Translations under genes and position numbers: made by a program
The notes under the pieces: generated by a model
Told to the model about the DNA's origin: nothing
The model's input: only the letters and a program-made list of their open reading frames with translations
Databases searched by the model: none
Assembly: GCA_026182355.1 (NCBI GenBank)
Contig: JAPFBL010001617.1
Location: 3,569,001 to 3,633,000 of the forward strand
DNA: 64,000 nucleotides
Reading direction: 5' to 3'
Origin: Hermatobates lingyangjiaoensis
Taxonomy: Eukaryota; Arthropoda; Insecta; Hemiptera; Hermatobatidae
Shown here: positions 1-17,600 of the stretch, piece after piece
How the letters are laid out: every line of letters begins with the position of its first letter
Numbering within the stretch: position 1 is the first letter of the stretch

Positions 1-3000
1 ACATAAGTTTTTTATGTCTTTATGTCAGGTACTGATTGATTGAATTTATCATTTCACGGTCTAAAACTCTACCACCCCAATACACCAGCCAATAGCTATG
101 CATTATGCATCTATAGATTATTAACCAGTAGTTCAATTAATTAACATCTCTTCTTTCTAATTTTATTTATTGGAAAACAATTTTAGTTGTCTGATCCTAG
201 GACTAATAAATTGAAATTCTTTTTTAGTAAATTAAGTAATATTGCAAATTTAAAAGCATTGGTTTATCATTAAAACATATTAAATTAGTTTTCTTTCCGG
301 ATATGTACCTTGACATATAAAATTTCACATGATTGGAAGCCTATTTCTACTGTCGTATTATTATCATCTTGAAGTTAAAACCACAACATATTAGAAACAT
401 TAGCAAACAAAAATAACCTTAACTATTCAACATCTAAGTGAAATTTAATATTAAAATAGTCCAACAAAAACGAAGGAAACCTTTGTTAATTAAGTTTGAC
501 TATCGTTTATAAATGTTAAGTCATCTGAACATAAAAATAATTTCATTCAATACTTTCAATGGATCATTTATTAAAGAAAGATGGATTCAAATACATGTTT
601 ATACTTTTAATTGTCAACATAGGTTAGTTTATGTAGATAGCAGAGGTAGTCCCATGAGAGAACACATAGGCCGAACATTGACCCTCAGTGATTCCACACA
701 ATGCACTTTCTATACTGGGAATCTTAGTTTTTGCCTAACTCACGTGTATTTAGAGTAGGGATCTTTAACGAGTACCTGACATCGTTAATTGCATTAATTG
801 AAATTAATGTATACGAACATAAATTTCGAGATATCTCTCTCAATTTTAGGCTGGTTAGCCAAAATAAGATAGTATTATACATTACTTAAATATCTATAAA
901 TAAGTATCTATAGGTATAAATATCTTTAAATATCTACTTACTTTAACATGTTAAGTAAATTGCAACACTCAATCAAGACCAGGCATTAATTTAAACTATT
1001 GTTTTCTTCAAATTATGCTCTGTTTACATTTACTTGTTTTTTTTACAAACACAGTAATTATCAAGAAATCGAATTCGCAATGTTCACCTATTTCAGTTCC
1101 CTGAAATCAGTTTTGGCATTTTTTTGAAGTTTGTATGTATTTCTATCCAAAAAAGTCTGTGACTACACTAGATGTCTAGCATTTGGCAAATTATCCTGAA
1201 ATGTAACCATAATTGACAATATTATAATATTTTTTGCGATTTTATTAATAAAGGTAAATTATCTCCAGATGATATTTTAGCTATATTTGAAAGTACAGGT
1301 TAGATTATTATAAATAAGTCTTATATGTAGAATTATAACTATATATATAATGTATATATGAAAGTAAAAGCCAGAAGGAAAAATAAAAAAACACAGAAAG
1401 TACCATTTGCTCTGAGGTCATTCAAATTTATGTCATCTGGGAGCAACTAAAGATTGAAAACATTGAAAATATGTATATAGTATTATATATAACAAGTTTT
1501 CGCGATAAACACGTGAAATAGCAATCAACGTCCAAATCAAATAAGAAATGAGACTAAGATCTTTCAACCGTAACAAGCGGTCTTCGTCGGAATCTAATCC
1601 AAACTGATCCCAATTCACAAAGTTGTTAGAAAGATTTTAGTATTTTTTCTATTTGTTTATTGTAGTTTAGACATTGATAGTATTGTGTATAAAGAAGATC
1701 TTCCAGAAAGAGTATGATCAATGGAGATGAAATCACTAATAGAAGGGAGGTTCGTGCCTTATAAAAGTTCATATACTTCTGTTTTTATGTAAATTTGAAC
1801 TGTTATTGTTTTTCCTACAGTCGAATTCCCAATATTTCAACTTTTTCGGAAGATATTTAAGATCTCTCTAATCGTGGGCGACAAATTTTGGAAATCAAAA
1901 CTATCCTTAAAAATTAAATTATAAAAAATTTGTTTTCATAATAATTTGCAAAGTGATGTTAGATACTTTGGAATATACCAATTAACTCATTGTTCATAAG
2001 TTTGTTGGTGCCATTTTAAGCGTAGGCCGTTCCAAACTTGTAACATAGGTATTCATTAATTTATTATTGATTGCCATTATCTATTACTCACTTTTGATCA
2101 TTGTTAGCTTCGTGACCATCATTCCACTGTATGCATGGAACCACTCAACTAGAGGAAGTCACTTGAGAACGTGACAGTCATATGAAATCCAGATCTTATA
2201 CTTATGCAATTCATTTTAACATTTAATTTATAAAATCAGATGAAACTACAAATATATTTAAATTTACAACAAAATCTATCCAGGGAAACATTTAAATGGA
2301 GAATGACTTCTATATTAGGCAGCGATTACATCGAATAAGAAATTTAATTCTAATAATGTAACTCTACAGTATTATAATACATATCAAAGTTTTACTTTCT
2401 TTTGCATCATTGTTTGCAGTAATAAAGGAATGCAACGGCATTTCCATGATATGGTGAATTAATTCACTAGAATTTTTAACTTATCCGATATCCATTAATG
2501 AACATAGAAACCGTATGTTATAACGGATATGTTAAAACGGATATCCATTTTATGAACACTCTTTCATAGTGTACAATAATCTAATCTTAACTGTTTCCAT
2601 TGATGACCAAAACATCCAGCTATAAAATTTTTAATGCTATAAAAAGTAGGATATTTACTTTTTAGTGAAATGTTTTCTTTCCTCCTTCAAATAACTTGAT
2701 CAACATTGATCTCTTAAGGCTTATAATTGCTGTTTTAAAATATAAATGAACCGTAAATTAAAATGTTTACAAGTTTCGAAATATAAACATAGAGGTAGAC
2801 AGAACTGGGTTATTTGTGTAACCTTCTTCTACCGTAGGTTATAAGTGGGCCTGCATTGGTATTATTTTAAATTGTTTTAAAAAAAGTAGAACTTGTAAGT
2901 TACCTGTTGAATTATATAACTATAACAAGTACTAAATTGGTTATTCATCAGAAATATTTCTTCCCTATATTTCAATGTCAGTCCATTCTATGCAACGAAG

Positions 3001-3116
3001 GAAAAGGAGGGATATAACCAAAATGCGATACAAAGTATTTTTTTAATCTTTTAATAGTGTTTTGTCATATGTTGTAATTTCCTTCTGCATGTGTATATGA
3101 TTTATTTTCATTTTAG
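1..3116. other. Upstream AT-rich region without a recognised gene
   Basis: No open frame here resembles a known protein. The short frames at 513-758 and 1433-1618 look random. The only recognisable item is a degenerate repeat arm near 1.49-1.61 kb, listed separately. The 5' end and promoter of the CNPPD1-like gene should lie in the right part of this stretch, because its first coding exon begins directly after a splice acceptor (AG at 3115-3116). That implies at least one upstream exon, which I could not place. Confidence 0.5.
1490..1612 (-). repeat. Single degenerate arm of the family-A ribozyme repeat
   Basis: Read on the minus strand, this carries the family-A block (GAAGACCGCTTGTTACGG, then TTGAAAGATCTTAGTC) followed by the tail CACGTGTTTATCG seen beside the intact copies near 34.1 kb. 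The hammerhead core is mutated: CCGACGA stands where CTGACGA is expected, and the stem I partner GACT is lost. It is an isolated, decayed copy without its inverted partner. Confidence 0.65.
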
Positions 3117-8358
<5,242 letters not shown>

Positions 8359-10100
8359 TAATGTTTAATTTCAAAATTATTTTGAAATACACTTCTTTTG
8401 GAAATAATTTCCTATAAGAATTGGGTGCTATGTATATTATGTCTCAACTTACAAATGAAATAATCATTAGATTTTTGTATGTACATATATTATCTATTTA
8501 TTTGTTTTCACATGTTTATTGTGACATATTTTTATACTTCTATAACTCATATTTTAGAAATACATTTAGCAGAATGATGACAAGGTACTATGTGAACGGG
8601 TGGCTAGACTGAATTACCTTAAATCAAGTCGTTATTAGGATGTAGCTAAACAAGATTTCAACGGTTTTGTTTAGAGATTTTTATTTATTTATTGATCAAT
8701 CAATAGGAAAATTGATTTGATTTTCTATTTATAATTTAATTTGATGATTTTACCATCTTATATTTGATGACTCTGGATATAAAATGTTATTAAAATGAAA
8801 AATACAAGCCATGTCCAATTGACACTCACTGCATCAATTCATTTTTAAAATCATTTCACCTGTTAGATTAGTTTTTGTACATTTGTATTTAGCATTTAAT
8901 AATTGTGTCATACTTAAAATATGTTCAAATGAATTATTGAGGGCGTTATATATAAGTTATTGATTAGTTAAATGAAAAGTGCATCCTAATTGTATGTACG
9001 TCACATGGTGGCTGCTAAAAAGTAATATGTTAAAAAATATATTATATACTAATTTATTTATACACCTATAAGGTCATATTAGAGTTGTATAATGTTCGCA
9101 TTTGGTCATAATTCCGGTCAAAAATACCTATATTTCCGGTGAAAATTATGTATTCCTTTTTTTTGAAGTGTATTAATAAAATTATTTATTTGTGATAGTA
9201 GAAATTCAATAAAAACATTTTACCTTTTTTGGTTTCTATACCTATTATTCTCTTTTCTTATTAACGTTGCAATAACTTATTACATATATGTTATGTTCCA
9301 TACTTCCCAAGGAGTTAAACAAAGATCCGCTGTGCGGGAGAAACAAAGACTTGACTTCCTGGCATAATCAAGCGAATACTTGGACAATCAAATTAAGAGG
9401 GTCCTGTGAAACGGAAGAAACACTATTTAAATAAAGTACTTTCCCTAAGAATTTTTTTAATAATTAAAATAATGATTTAAACAATAATAATGCTATGAAT
9501 GAATTTTTTCAAAGATAGGTGATGCAGTTTTTAAACTATTCAAGGGTGAGGAAGTAGTAATTATGTGTTAATACAGAATTTGGAATTATTAATCAATATG
9601 TTAGCTCAAGGTTGTTGTTTTGCCAGTAGAATATTCGAAGCTATAAGACCGTGATTCTGTATTTATTTGATTAATATATTTTACCTTAGTGAAATCATAC
9701 GTTTATTCGAGTATGATCTAAACGAGTACCTGGCATCCTATAAGCAGGAGAAAGAATAATACTTAACGTCTTCTCTGAGAGGAGTGGCATGCAAAACATT
9801 TTCAATGTCTCACAAATTCAAACGCCAAACCTTCGATATTGGTAGGGAGCACACTTCCTACTGAGCAATACCTGACCTCAACATTGGAACTAAACGTTCT
9901 GATTTCGTGTGGAGGTATTATTGAACTAGTTATGCAAAATCTTTACTAATTGCGATCTGTCAGAAGTCAAATTGATATGTACGAGTATTTGGTTTTTAAA
10001 CTGAATACTATAAATAAATTTATGCTCATATAAATTATTTATTGAACACTAATTTACCTCCAAATATCTTCACTTCTCCCAACATGCTCAGGATATTTAA
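8359..10100. other. Intergenic region after CNPPD1
   Basis: AT-rich, with no recognised gene. Two patches of higher complexity (about 9300-9430 and 9710-9910) do not read as any protein family I know. Several AATAAA-like strings follow the CNPPD1 stop, but none can be singled out as its poly(A) signal. Confidence 0.4.
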
Positions 10101-10109
10101 GAAAGATCA

Positions 10110-10425
10110 ACTTACGAAAAAGGAAGGAAGAAGGATAACACTAGGCGTAATTCTAAACAATAAACTAACCTAAAATTTCTATTTAGAAAGCCAAATTAAC
10201 CAAGTAAAGATTGGTTTGCTTTGTTGAAGACAATTTTCTGTTAAAATATAGGGCTTGAAGCTGCATGATTACTAAAATAGGCACTTGTTCAGAAGAGGAA
10301 AACATAAGAACAGGCTGTTAAGAACCTAAACTGTAGACTTCAGAGGACCATCTGCTTAGGGATAACAGAAACAATGCCCTGCAGCATGGAAACCATTCTC
10401 TCCCTCATACATTATTTGTAAAACA
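10110..10425 (+). mobile_element. Decayed LINE ORF2 fragment
   Basis: At 10325-10420 the + strand reads NLNCRLQRTICLGITETMPC followed by SMETILSLI. This is the conserved LQR--CLGITGAM--TP--A-E-LL segment between reverse transcriptase and RNase H of I/Jockey-type LINEs. Upstream, GLK--- matches the usual WGL-P block but is interrupted by stops. No LINE ends are visible. It is an old fragment with no coding capacity. Confidence 0.6.
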
Positions 10426-10686
10426 ACCTTACAAACATTTACAAGAATTATTTTATCTCATACAGCATCATTACCTGATTACATACTTTACAAAATTCAC
10501 AAACCCTTCCAAATGCCTAATATTCCACCTCTAATATTTGCATTCTATATATTTTTTGAAGTTTTATTTTATTCTATTATATATTTTTATTAATACTTAG
10601 TCCTTAACTTGTATTTATGTATCATTTCATCTGTTTTTCTTTTATTTTTTCGTATTCACTATCCTATAGTTAATTTGAAATTGATT

Positions 10687-10729
10687 TTTATCTACCTCTG
10701 TGACCGGGTGCGTATGCTGCAACAAAAAA
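10687..10729 (+). repeat. Fragment of the repeat that precedes family D at 24.9 kb
   Basis: TCTACCTCTGTGACCGGGTG and the following GCGTATGCTGCAAC resemble 24896-24940 (TCTACCTTACCCTCTGTGAC, then TGGGCGTATGTGCGGCAAC). It is a short dispersed piece; its extent beyond the aligned part is unclear. Confidence 0.4.
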
Positions 10730-11018
10730 ACGAATAGACCATGATGATTTGAAAAAATATAAAAGAGATTTGGCTCGTAATTAATCCAGTGTTGATAGAA
10801 TGTACAGGAAATAATCATGAACTAAATACAGACCTATAAATTTTGGTGAGATGTATTCAACAAAAAATGATTCTATATAATTGATATTAATTTTAAATTA
10901 ATAAGTTTATAATACATATATTAGTAACAAAATGAATCACTTTGACGAAAAATAAGGTTAGAGTCATTTCCTCAGTAATATTTTAAATTAATTATTTATA
11001 TGGTAGAGTTTACATAGT

Positions 11019-11975
11019 TTGCTCGTTCACAAAGCTATTTAGTCTGAATAGATAGTACATCTTGAACTCTGGGAAACACCTTGTCAATAAGCTCAAATTC
11101 GCAATATACCTACTTCACAACAATACCTACTTGCTATACCTGTACATTTTAAAAATAAACATGTCTGTGAAGTTAGATAAAGACAGCTTAAAAATCCATA
11201 ACTTCGCTTTTGCGTTGAATTTTCAATCCATTTAGAGCTTATATTTTAAGTTAAACATGCACAAATTTATTGTCAAAGTTTCAGCTCGCTATATCTCATG
11301 GTAGCTGTGTTTACTTGCAACAAACGTTAGTGGTTTAAAGGTCCATAAGTTCACTTCTACGTTGAATTCCTGCCGTAGATAGAGTTTCCCCTTGCGACTT
11401 AGTTACCGTCATTGCGAAACAGACGCTGGCAGGATATTGCAATCGTTTGAATTGAAATGGATAGTGGCTCTGATCAACGGGATGCGTGGTATACACACAG
11501 ACTCCCCAGTACCATACCCAGTCTTGTTGTCCGACTCTATGGTGTATCTGTGCAGTGTACGAACTCAGAGTCGTGTCCCGTTGTACATTTTTGGGCACTC
11601 AAGTTTGTAACGTGATTTTGCTTCTGCTACTAAATCTCAGCATGATTGGTGCTCCTACTTTAAGTTTTTACTCAGGAGCAGACATATAGGAGCAGTTACG
11701 GAGTCAAGACATTCAGTTGGATAATGAACTGCTTCCTCATAACTAATCACTCTCTTTACTGACTTGTAAGTTCTTTCCTCGACTTGATGTAGCGTAAGAA
11801 CATGTTTGTTGATTTTTCCTGGCTGTTCATTAGTAAGGGCCGAGAATTGCTCGTTCACAAAGCTATTTATTCTGAATAGACAGTACATCTTGAACTCTGG
11901 GAAACACCTTGTCAATAAGCTCAAATACGCATTATATTCATATACGCAAATGAAATTAAAATCAACTAACAATAC
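11019..11975 (-). mobile_element. Helitron helicase relic with an internal duplication
   Basis: The minus strand encodes C-terminal pieces of a Helitron Pif1-type helicase. 11700-11830 reads SALTNEQPGKINKHVL and EERTYKSVKRVISYEEAVHY followed by PTE. 11631-11670 reads KVGAPIML. 11370-11470 reads FQFKRLQYPA--CFAMTVTK followed by SQGETL, the motif VI region. Frameshifts separate the pieces. The preceding block, encoding LIDKVFP-- and -LCERA in the family, occurs twice: at about 11848-11925 in its proper place and again at 11030-11095, downstream on the coding strand. The relic therefore contains a segmental duplication. The Rep/HUH domain and the CTRR end hairpin were not found. Confidence 0.75.
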
Positions 11976-12335
11976 CTACTTGCTACACCTGTATATTTTC
12001 AAAATAAATTTGTTTGTGAAGTTAGCGAAATGCAGCTTAAACGTGCATAACTTCGCTTCTAAACTGAATTTTCAATCTATTCAGAGCCTATTCTTTAAGT
12101 TAGACATAGATAAATCTAGTGTCAAAGTTTCAGTTGGCTGTCTCACGGTGGCTGAATTTACTTGTGACAAACGTATTTGCTTTAAACGTCCATAACTTCG
12201 TTCCTACGTTGAATTTCCAATAAATTTAGAGCCTATATTTTAAATTAGGCATACAGAAATCCCCTCTCTAAGTTTCAGTTTGCTATGTCTTATGGTGACC
12301 GAGTTTACTTGTGACAAAATTTTGCGGACAAACCG
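11170..12335. repeat. Imperfect repeats with a period of about 146 bp, in two clusters
   Basis: A unit beginning near TCCATAACTTCGCTTTTGCG and continuing through TTGAATTTTCAATCCATTTA occurs at about 11195 and 11342 (second copy partial), and again at about 12045 and 12190. The two clusters flank the Helitron helicase pieces and follow the duplicated helicase block each time. They are therefore probably internal or terminal repeats of the same Helitron-derived unit. No coding sense is apparent. Confidence 0.55.
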
Positions 12336-12344
12336 ACAGAAATT

Positions 12345-13235
12345 TTTCTAAGGGTGGATTCGGTTTCTCTAATGTATGAAACGTAAAGAAAACTTGAAAT
12401 GAGTCAATTCTAAGGAATGTACGGACAAAATCATTGTTTTATTTATATAGATATATCATTATACATCATCGTAAATGTATATGATGTAATTGGAAAAGGT
12501 AATTTACGATTATGTAAATAGTAAAGGTTCAGATAATTAAAAAAATTATTGGTGTCAAATGTTTGGACAGAGTGAAAGTTTAGTGTTTACCATGGACACT
12601 ATTTTCCTTAGAGACTACTTTGGAATAATTGGCTGCTTGGGATTTAAGGTGTTTTCTCTTTTTCAATCAACATAATACCGATAGTCATTATTTGCCTTAA
12701 TAGTAAGTATTTCATATGAGAGGTTTCAATATTTTTTTTTAATACTTCAGTTAAACTAAAAAGAAGTGACATATTTATTAGAAGTCACATCAAATGTTGT
12801 TGATTTGAGACTGGAGGGTGGCCCTTCAGTAGGGCTATCCGTGGTGGGTATTCTCAGACAATATTAGTTGTATAAATGATGTCTCTTGGATTGGTCAGAG
12901 CTCGGTACGTTCAAGGTACTGGCAACTAGAACAGTCATTCGGAATGCCATGAACAAAGAAGACTAAACCTTATTTGTGAGCGTTTGTTTATTTACAAGAT
13001 CAATAGTATATATCTGAACTAGGTGTAGCTAATAAATTATTTCCTGAAAGTATAAATCTTTTAATCGAAGTCGCCTTGTTTTACATGATGTCATGCTGAG
13101 TTTGAGCTGTATTAAGAATAATGGTGACAGTAAATGATACAGCAGCCACTGGCAAGAAAAGCTTTAAAAACATACATAAGGTCATCTATGTTCAAAACAG
13201 AATGAATTCTTTAACATTTTTATCATAGAAAATAT
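12345..13235. other. Intergenic stretch without recognised features
   Basis: AT-rich sequence between the Helitron relic and the LINE relic. A patch at 12825-12970 has balanced base composition but no frame or motif that I recognise. Confidence 0.4.
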
Positions 13236-13239
13236 TGGG

Positions 13240-14040
13240 GTAGTAATGGAGTGATTAAGCGCCTCTAATAGCCTCTAACACTCAACTCCGACTTTCGGCC
13301 TTCACGAGGCTACCCTCTTAGCCTGCTAAATGCAGGGACAAACGAAAGAGGAGGAGAAGGTGATCAGGAGCCGGGCCTGACCACCTTCGTTTCACATCCT
13401 TCCTAATCTCCAAACCCCCTCCTTTTATCTCAGCCCCAATCTAAGGTGTCATGCGATCCCTGCCGAAGGATGGATGATACAGGGGTTTCTGTATTATGAA
13501 TGGAGCCTCAAGGGTACCAGGTGACCCCCTTGAGTAAATAGCCTTATTCCGGGTATGACAAAATACCACCGATAGAGATACAGGGATTTTCGCCTGTACG
13601 ATAATAAGGAGAAGAAAGTCCGGAGACCATCCTCCAGAAGCGCAGAGGGTCCAAAAGCGCTAACTAGTAGGAGCGAACCTCCCACAAGTACACCTAAGGA
13701 CCCGAAGAAGACCGTCCCGAAGAAGGAAAAAGAAAGTTACTTCTGAGGTTGGGAGCCTGAATGGACATTATCAATGATGTTTTATGCAGATTCTGTAAAA
13801 AAAGAGGAAGAAACACCATTGCACTTGCTGAGAGACTGTAAGGCAACTTTACTGCACAGAGGTAGGTGCTTCGGGATACTCAACAAATCCATAGAAAAAC
13901 TTTTACCTCTAGAACCAGCAAAAGTGCTGAGCTTCTTAGAGGCGCTGAAGTAGACTGCTGGGGTACTTTAGTACAGTAGGAATTACAATAGGTTTTTTTT
14001 AAGACGCAGTGCTATAGTCACCCTCAAATAATAATAATAG
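13240..14040 (+). mobile_element. Internally deleted I-type LINE
   Basis: The right part (13770-13955) reads CRFCKKREEETPLHLLRDCK and then a C-terminal tail ending at a TAG near 13953. The Cys-Cys-His-Cys pattern is the one at the C terminus of ORF2 in I-superfamily LINEs, after RNase H. The element ends near AATAATAATAATAG (about 14040), a usual I-type tail. The left part (13240-13740) is GC-richer than its surroundings and contains the peptide-like SPETILQKRRGSKSAN, which could be the start of ORF1. If so, almost all of the element is missing between about 13745 and 13765. The 3' end call is firm; the 5' assignment is inferred from composition and adjacency. Confidence 0.6.
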
Positions 14041-14676
14041 TAAATATTGCAGAATAAAATGTACAAAATGTGATTTATTTACAATAGCTGATGCAAATAT
14101 GTCTTGAATACAATGTTAATAGTAGGTCCAAGGGGTCCATCAGTGCTGACACTACTTTACTGACGATACAACTCAAATTCCTATAACCATTTCAATAAAT
14201 TATTATTTTGTATTAATTAATTAAATGTCATGTTAGTGTTGTATAGAAGTTGACTCAGGATTGCCTTGTATAGCTAGATGCTGAAGGCTATTTCTCCTGG
14301 TTTACATGTTTTACATGATACTTCCAGGTACGGATACGTTCAGTAAGGAATTTCATTCGGGCTAAATTAAGCATGTGGAACGTAATATCACATATAAATA
14401 TAAAGGTTTACACTGTTTGATTATAATTAGTTCTTATACAGTCAATCTGAAATAATTATTTTAGTAGTTATATAATTTAAATATTAACAATTTTATTTAG
14501 TTAATGGCATTCAAGATCTTTAATATAAATTTGTATAAATTTAAAGCACAAAGGACATTTATAGTGAATTTTAGTTAGGAAAGATTCAGATGAAATTATA
14601 CCTAAGGTAACACTCTGGAGGTTCAGTTTACTTCCAACCAGGTTATAATTATAGTGATAAGGTGTCTCGGCATATA
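14041..14676. other. Region just upstream of CSN5
   Basis: AT-rich. It should contain the CSN5 promoter and 5' leader. I see no clear TATA box or initiator that I would defend. The ATG at 14677 lies in AATATAATGG-like context and is the first ATG in frame with the conserved N terminus. Confidence 0.35.
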
Positions 14677-17600
14677 ATGGCATCCACATCTAATGATACT
14701 CAGTCTAATGTTGCTCAAAAAACTTGGGAAATGGTTAACAATATAGAATTTGTTAGCTCTGTTGATGAAGTTTACAGATATGATCGGAAGCAACAACATG
14801 ACATTCTCACCGCAAAACCATGGGAAAAAGAGTGGGTTATTTTTCAATAAAGAAATTCAATAGTTATATTATTATTATATAATTTATAGTTGTTGAGTTG
14901 AATATATGTTCTGTTTTAGTCCCCATTTTTTTACTGATATAAAAATATCGGCGTTGGCCCTACTGAAAATGGTAATGCATGCACGATCTGGAGGTAGTTT
15001 AGAAGTTATGGGTTTGCTTCTTGGCAAAGTAGATGCCAATCACATGTTTGTGATGGATTCTTTTGCTTTACCTGTGGAAGGAACTGAAACCCGAGTCAAT
15101 GCCCAGGCCCAAGCATATGAATATATGACTGCTTATATCGAATCAGCCAAGCAGGTATATTTGTCTGTAGTCAGCCTTTGCCACAATTAACACATGTTAC
15201 ACCATCAGTTTCAATAGCCCCATGTATATCAGAAAAGTAATTATTGTCTAAACACAGCTTGTTAATTGTTCTCTTGGACAACGTATTACTCTCTCTGCGC
15301 CTACTCAAGTAAAACGAATTACCTTTCAGGAAGTCTGGCCTTTGTAGAAAACTAGTAAAGGGATCTATAAACTCCCCAAAGCTTACCATGATGCTGAACT
15401 AACTAGTACGGGGAAGGGGAAAGGGCAGAGCATCCTCCTATTAATTTCTTAATGTCATTTAGACATTGCTTTTATTTCTCGTGATTATTATGAAATTTAC
15501 TTATATATGTGCGAATATAAGGAGTTTTTCTGTATGAACTGTTTTTTTTATTATAACCACTATAAAACAATTTGATGACTTTTCAGTGCTGTTATTGGTA
15601 AAAAACTTTAGTTTTTATTAATACTTCAAATGTAAGGCTGAGAAGTTATATAATTGTTTTTATTTAAATTGATATACATTTTATTAAGTGTTGTGAGTAT
15701 TAATATGTGAGTCATTTAATGATCTGAATATAGATGTAACGAAGGGAATTCAAATTAAATAAACAATACAGTCAAATAAATTTACATCTATTTATCTAAG
15801 AGGAAGGTTCTACAGATTCTCAGAAGTATATTCAACGGGGATGGTACGGTAAAGAGGAGATTTCACCAATTTAATTTAATGCCTTATTAAGAATTACTAG
15901 TTTTATGATTGCTAGAATGACTTAATCAATAAAATTGATTATTACTTAATAAACTATTATCAACTTTCATAACCAAACTTCTCTTTTTTAAAGTACAATA
16001 AAAGCCGTCCGATCAACTGGGAAATAAACTATAAAGTATAAAAACAATGAAAAAGAGCTTTATTGATGTCTAAATTTTGCTTAGATTACAGTTACAGCAA
16101 TACTGGAACTAGGTGTATTCAAACTTGATACTTACAGTAGTTTCAAGAGGTATAATTATGGATGTATAATACTATCTGCTTAATATTAAGTTCTCTTTTT
16201 TGATTGACGGTTCTAGGCTGCGTAACTTTATAGTGGACACTTGCAAGTGTTAAGTTTGAAATGAAATGGTAATTAAATGGTGTGGTTAATTGGAAGTCAG
16301 ACAAATAACTTAATTAACTATCCCCAACTGAAATGGTTTTTCTATGTCAAACCTAAATTTCGTTGGTTATGAAAATTAGGAAGAATTTTAATTTGATTTT
16401 AGGGGGTTCTACTTTTTTTCCATCGCCTTATTTGAGAGATAGGAATAAAGTATGACGTATGAAATCCCTTGTAACCATATGTATGTTTCTTTAAAGGTCT
16501 GTCTTTTTAAACTCGGGGGGTCCTAAACTACATGCTAGCCCAAGTTAACATTTTAAGTGTTCAACTGTTATTAAATAACATTTGAGAAATTAAAAAGGTC
16601 TCTTTACTTTACTATAAGTATACTGATCGTGAAAAAAATTTATCACGAGATTTTGACAGAAATGCATGTTTTGAAGCCCCCAAGTCGTTTATGACGTTTT
16701 TTCGATTACGTCAGTGGGTGAGTGTGTATCCAAAAGTTAGTATAGACACTACGGTCCAGAATCTTTGATGGATCAAATCAATATTTTACACAAAAATGTG
16801 TCTCATAGTATAGATAAGCCCTATTTACGGGAACAATGCGTGATGGGAAAGTTACTTTTTTGCAAAAATGTGTATTTAGACATATTTTTTGTTGTCCCAA
16901 CTACTAATTCAAGAGTCTTGAAATTTCGACATTATCTTTGGGGCCTATAAAAACAATACAAGAAAAAAATCCTCAGATTTTTTAAAAAAAAAAAATAAAA
17001 CAAATTTTTTCTATATAATGTATAATTTTGACCTATGATTCAATGTGAAACCTTATAACAGAATACAGCACGTTGGAAAAGCTAACACTTGCTCAGAGTA
17101 AATTGGATTTTTGTGATTTTTGACAAAGGGGAAAAAAGTGATTTTGTAAAAAACTCTAGCGTATTGTGTATGTTAAATGAATGTACTGTGTGTACGTTAC
17201 TAATGAACCAAATGGTGTCGTAATTGCATCTGGCAGAACTCTATGTCGAAAACTTTTAAATTGTGTTTAAGTCTAAATCTGTAGAAGTTATAAGGATAAA
17301 AGAGAGAAAAAATATTTTAGAAACAAATAGTGTAGAGGATCCATCATAATATTAATAATCCTCTAAAGGAAGAATCTAAATTCATAGATTCCTTTTTCCC
17401 CTTTGTCAAAAATCCAATTTACTCTGAGCAAGTGTTAGCTTTTCCAACGTGCTGTATTCTGTTATAAGGTTTCACATTGAATCTTAAATCAAAATTATAC
17501 ATTATATAGAAAAAAAACCTTTTCTGTTTTTTTAAAAATCTGAGGATTTTTTCTTTTATTGCTTTTATAGCCCCAATAAAAGCTAAATTCATAGTTAATT

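Noticed and set aside
15171..15389. Minus-strand 72-codon frame in CSN5 intron 2
   Set aside because: No recognisable motif and no splice context; may be transposon-derived but unsupported as a gene.
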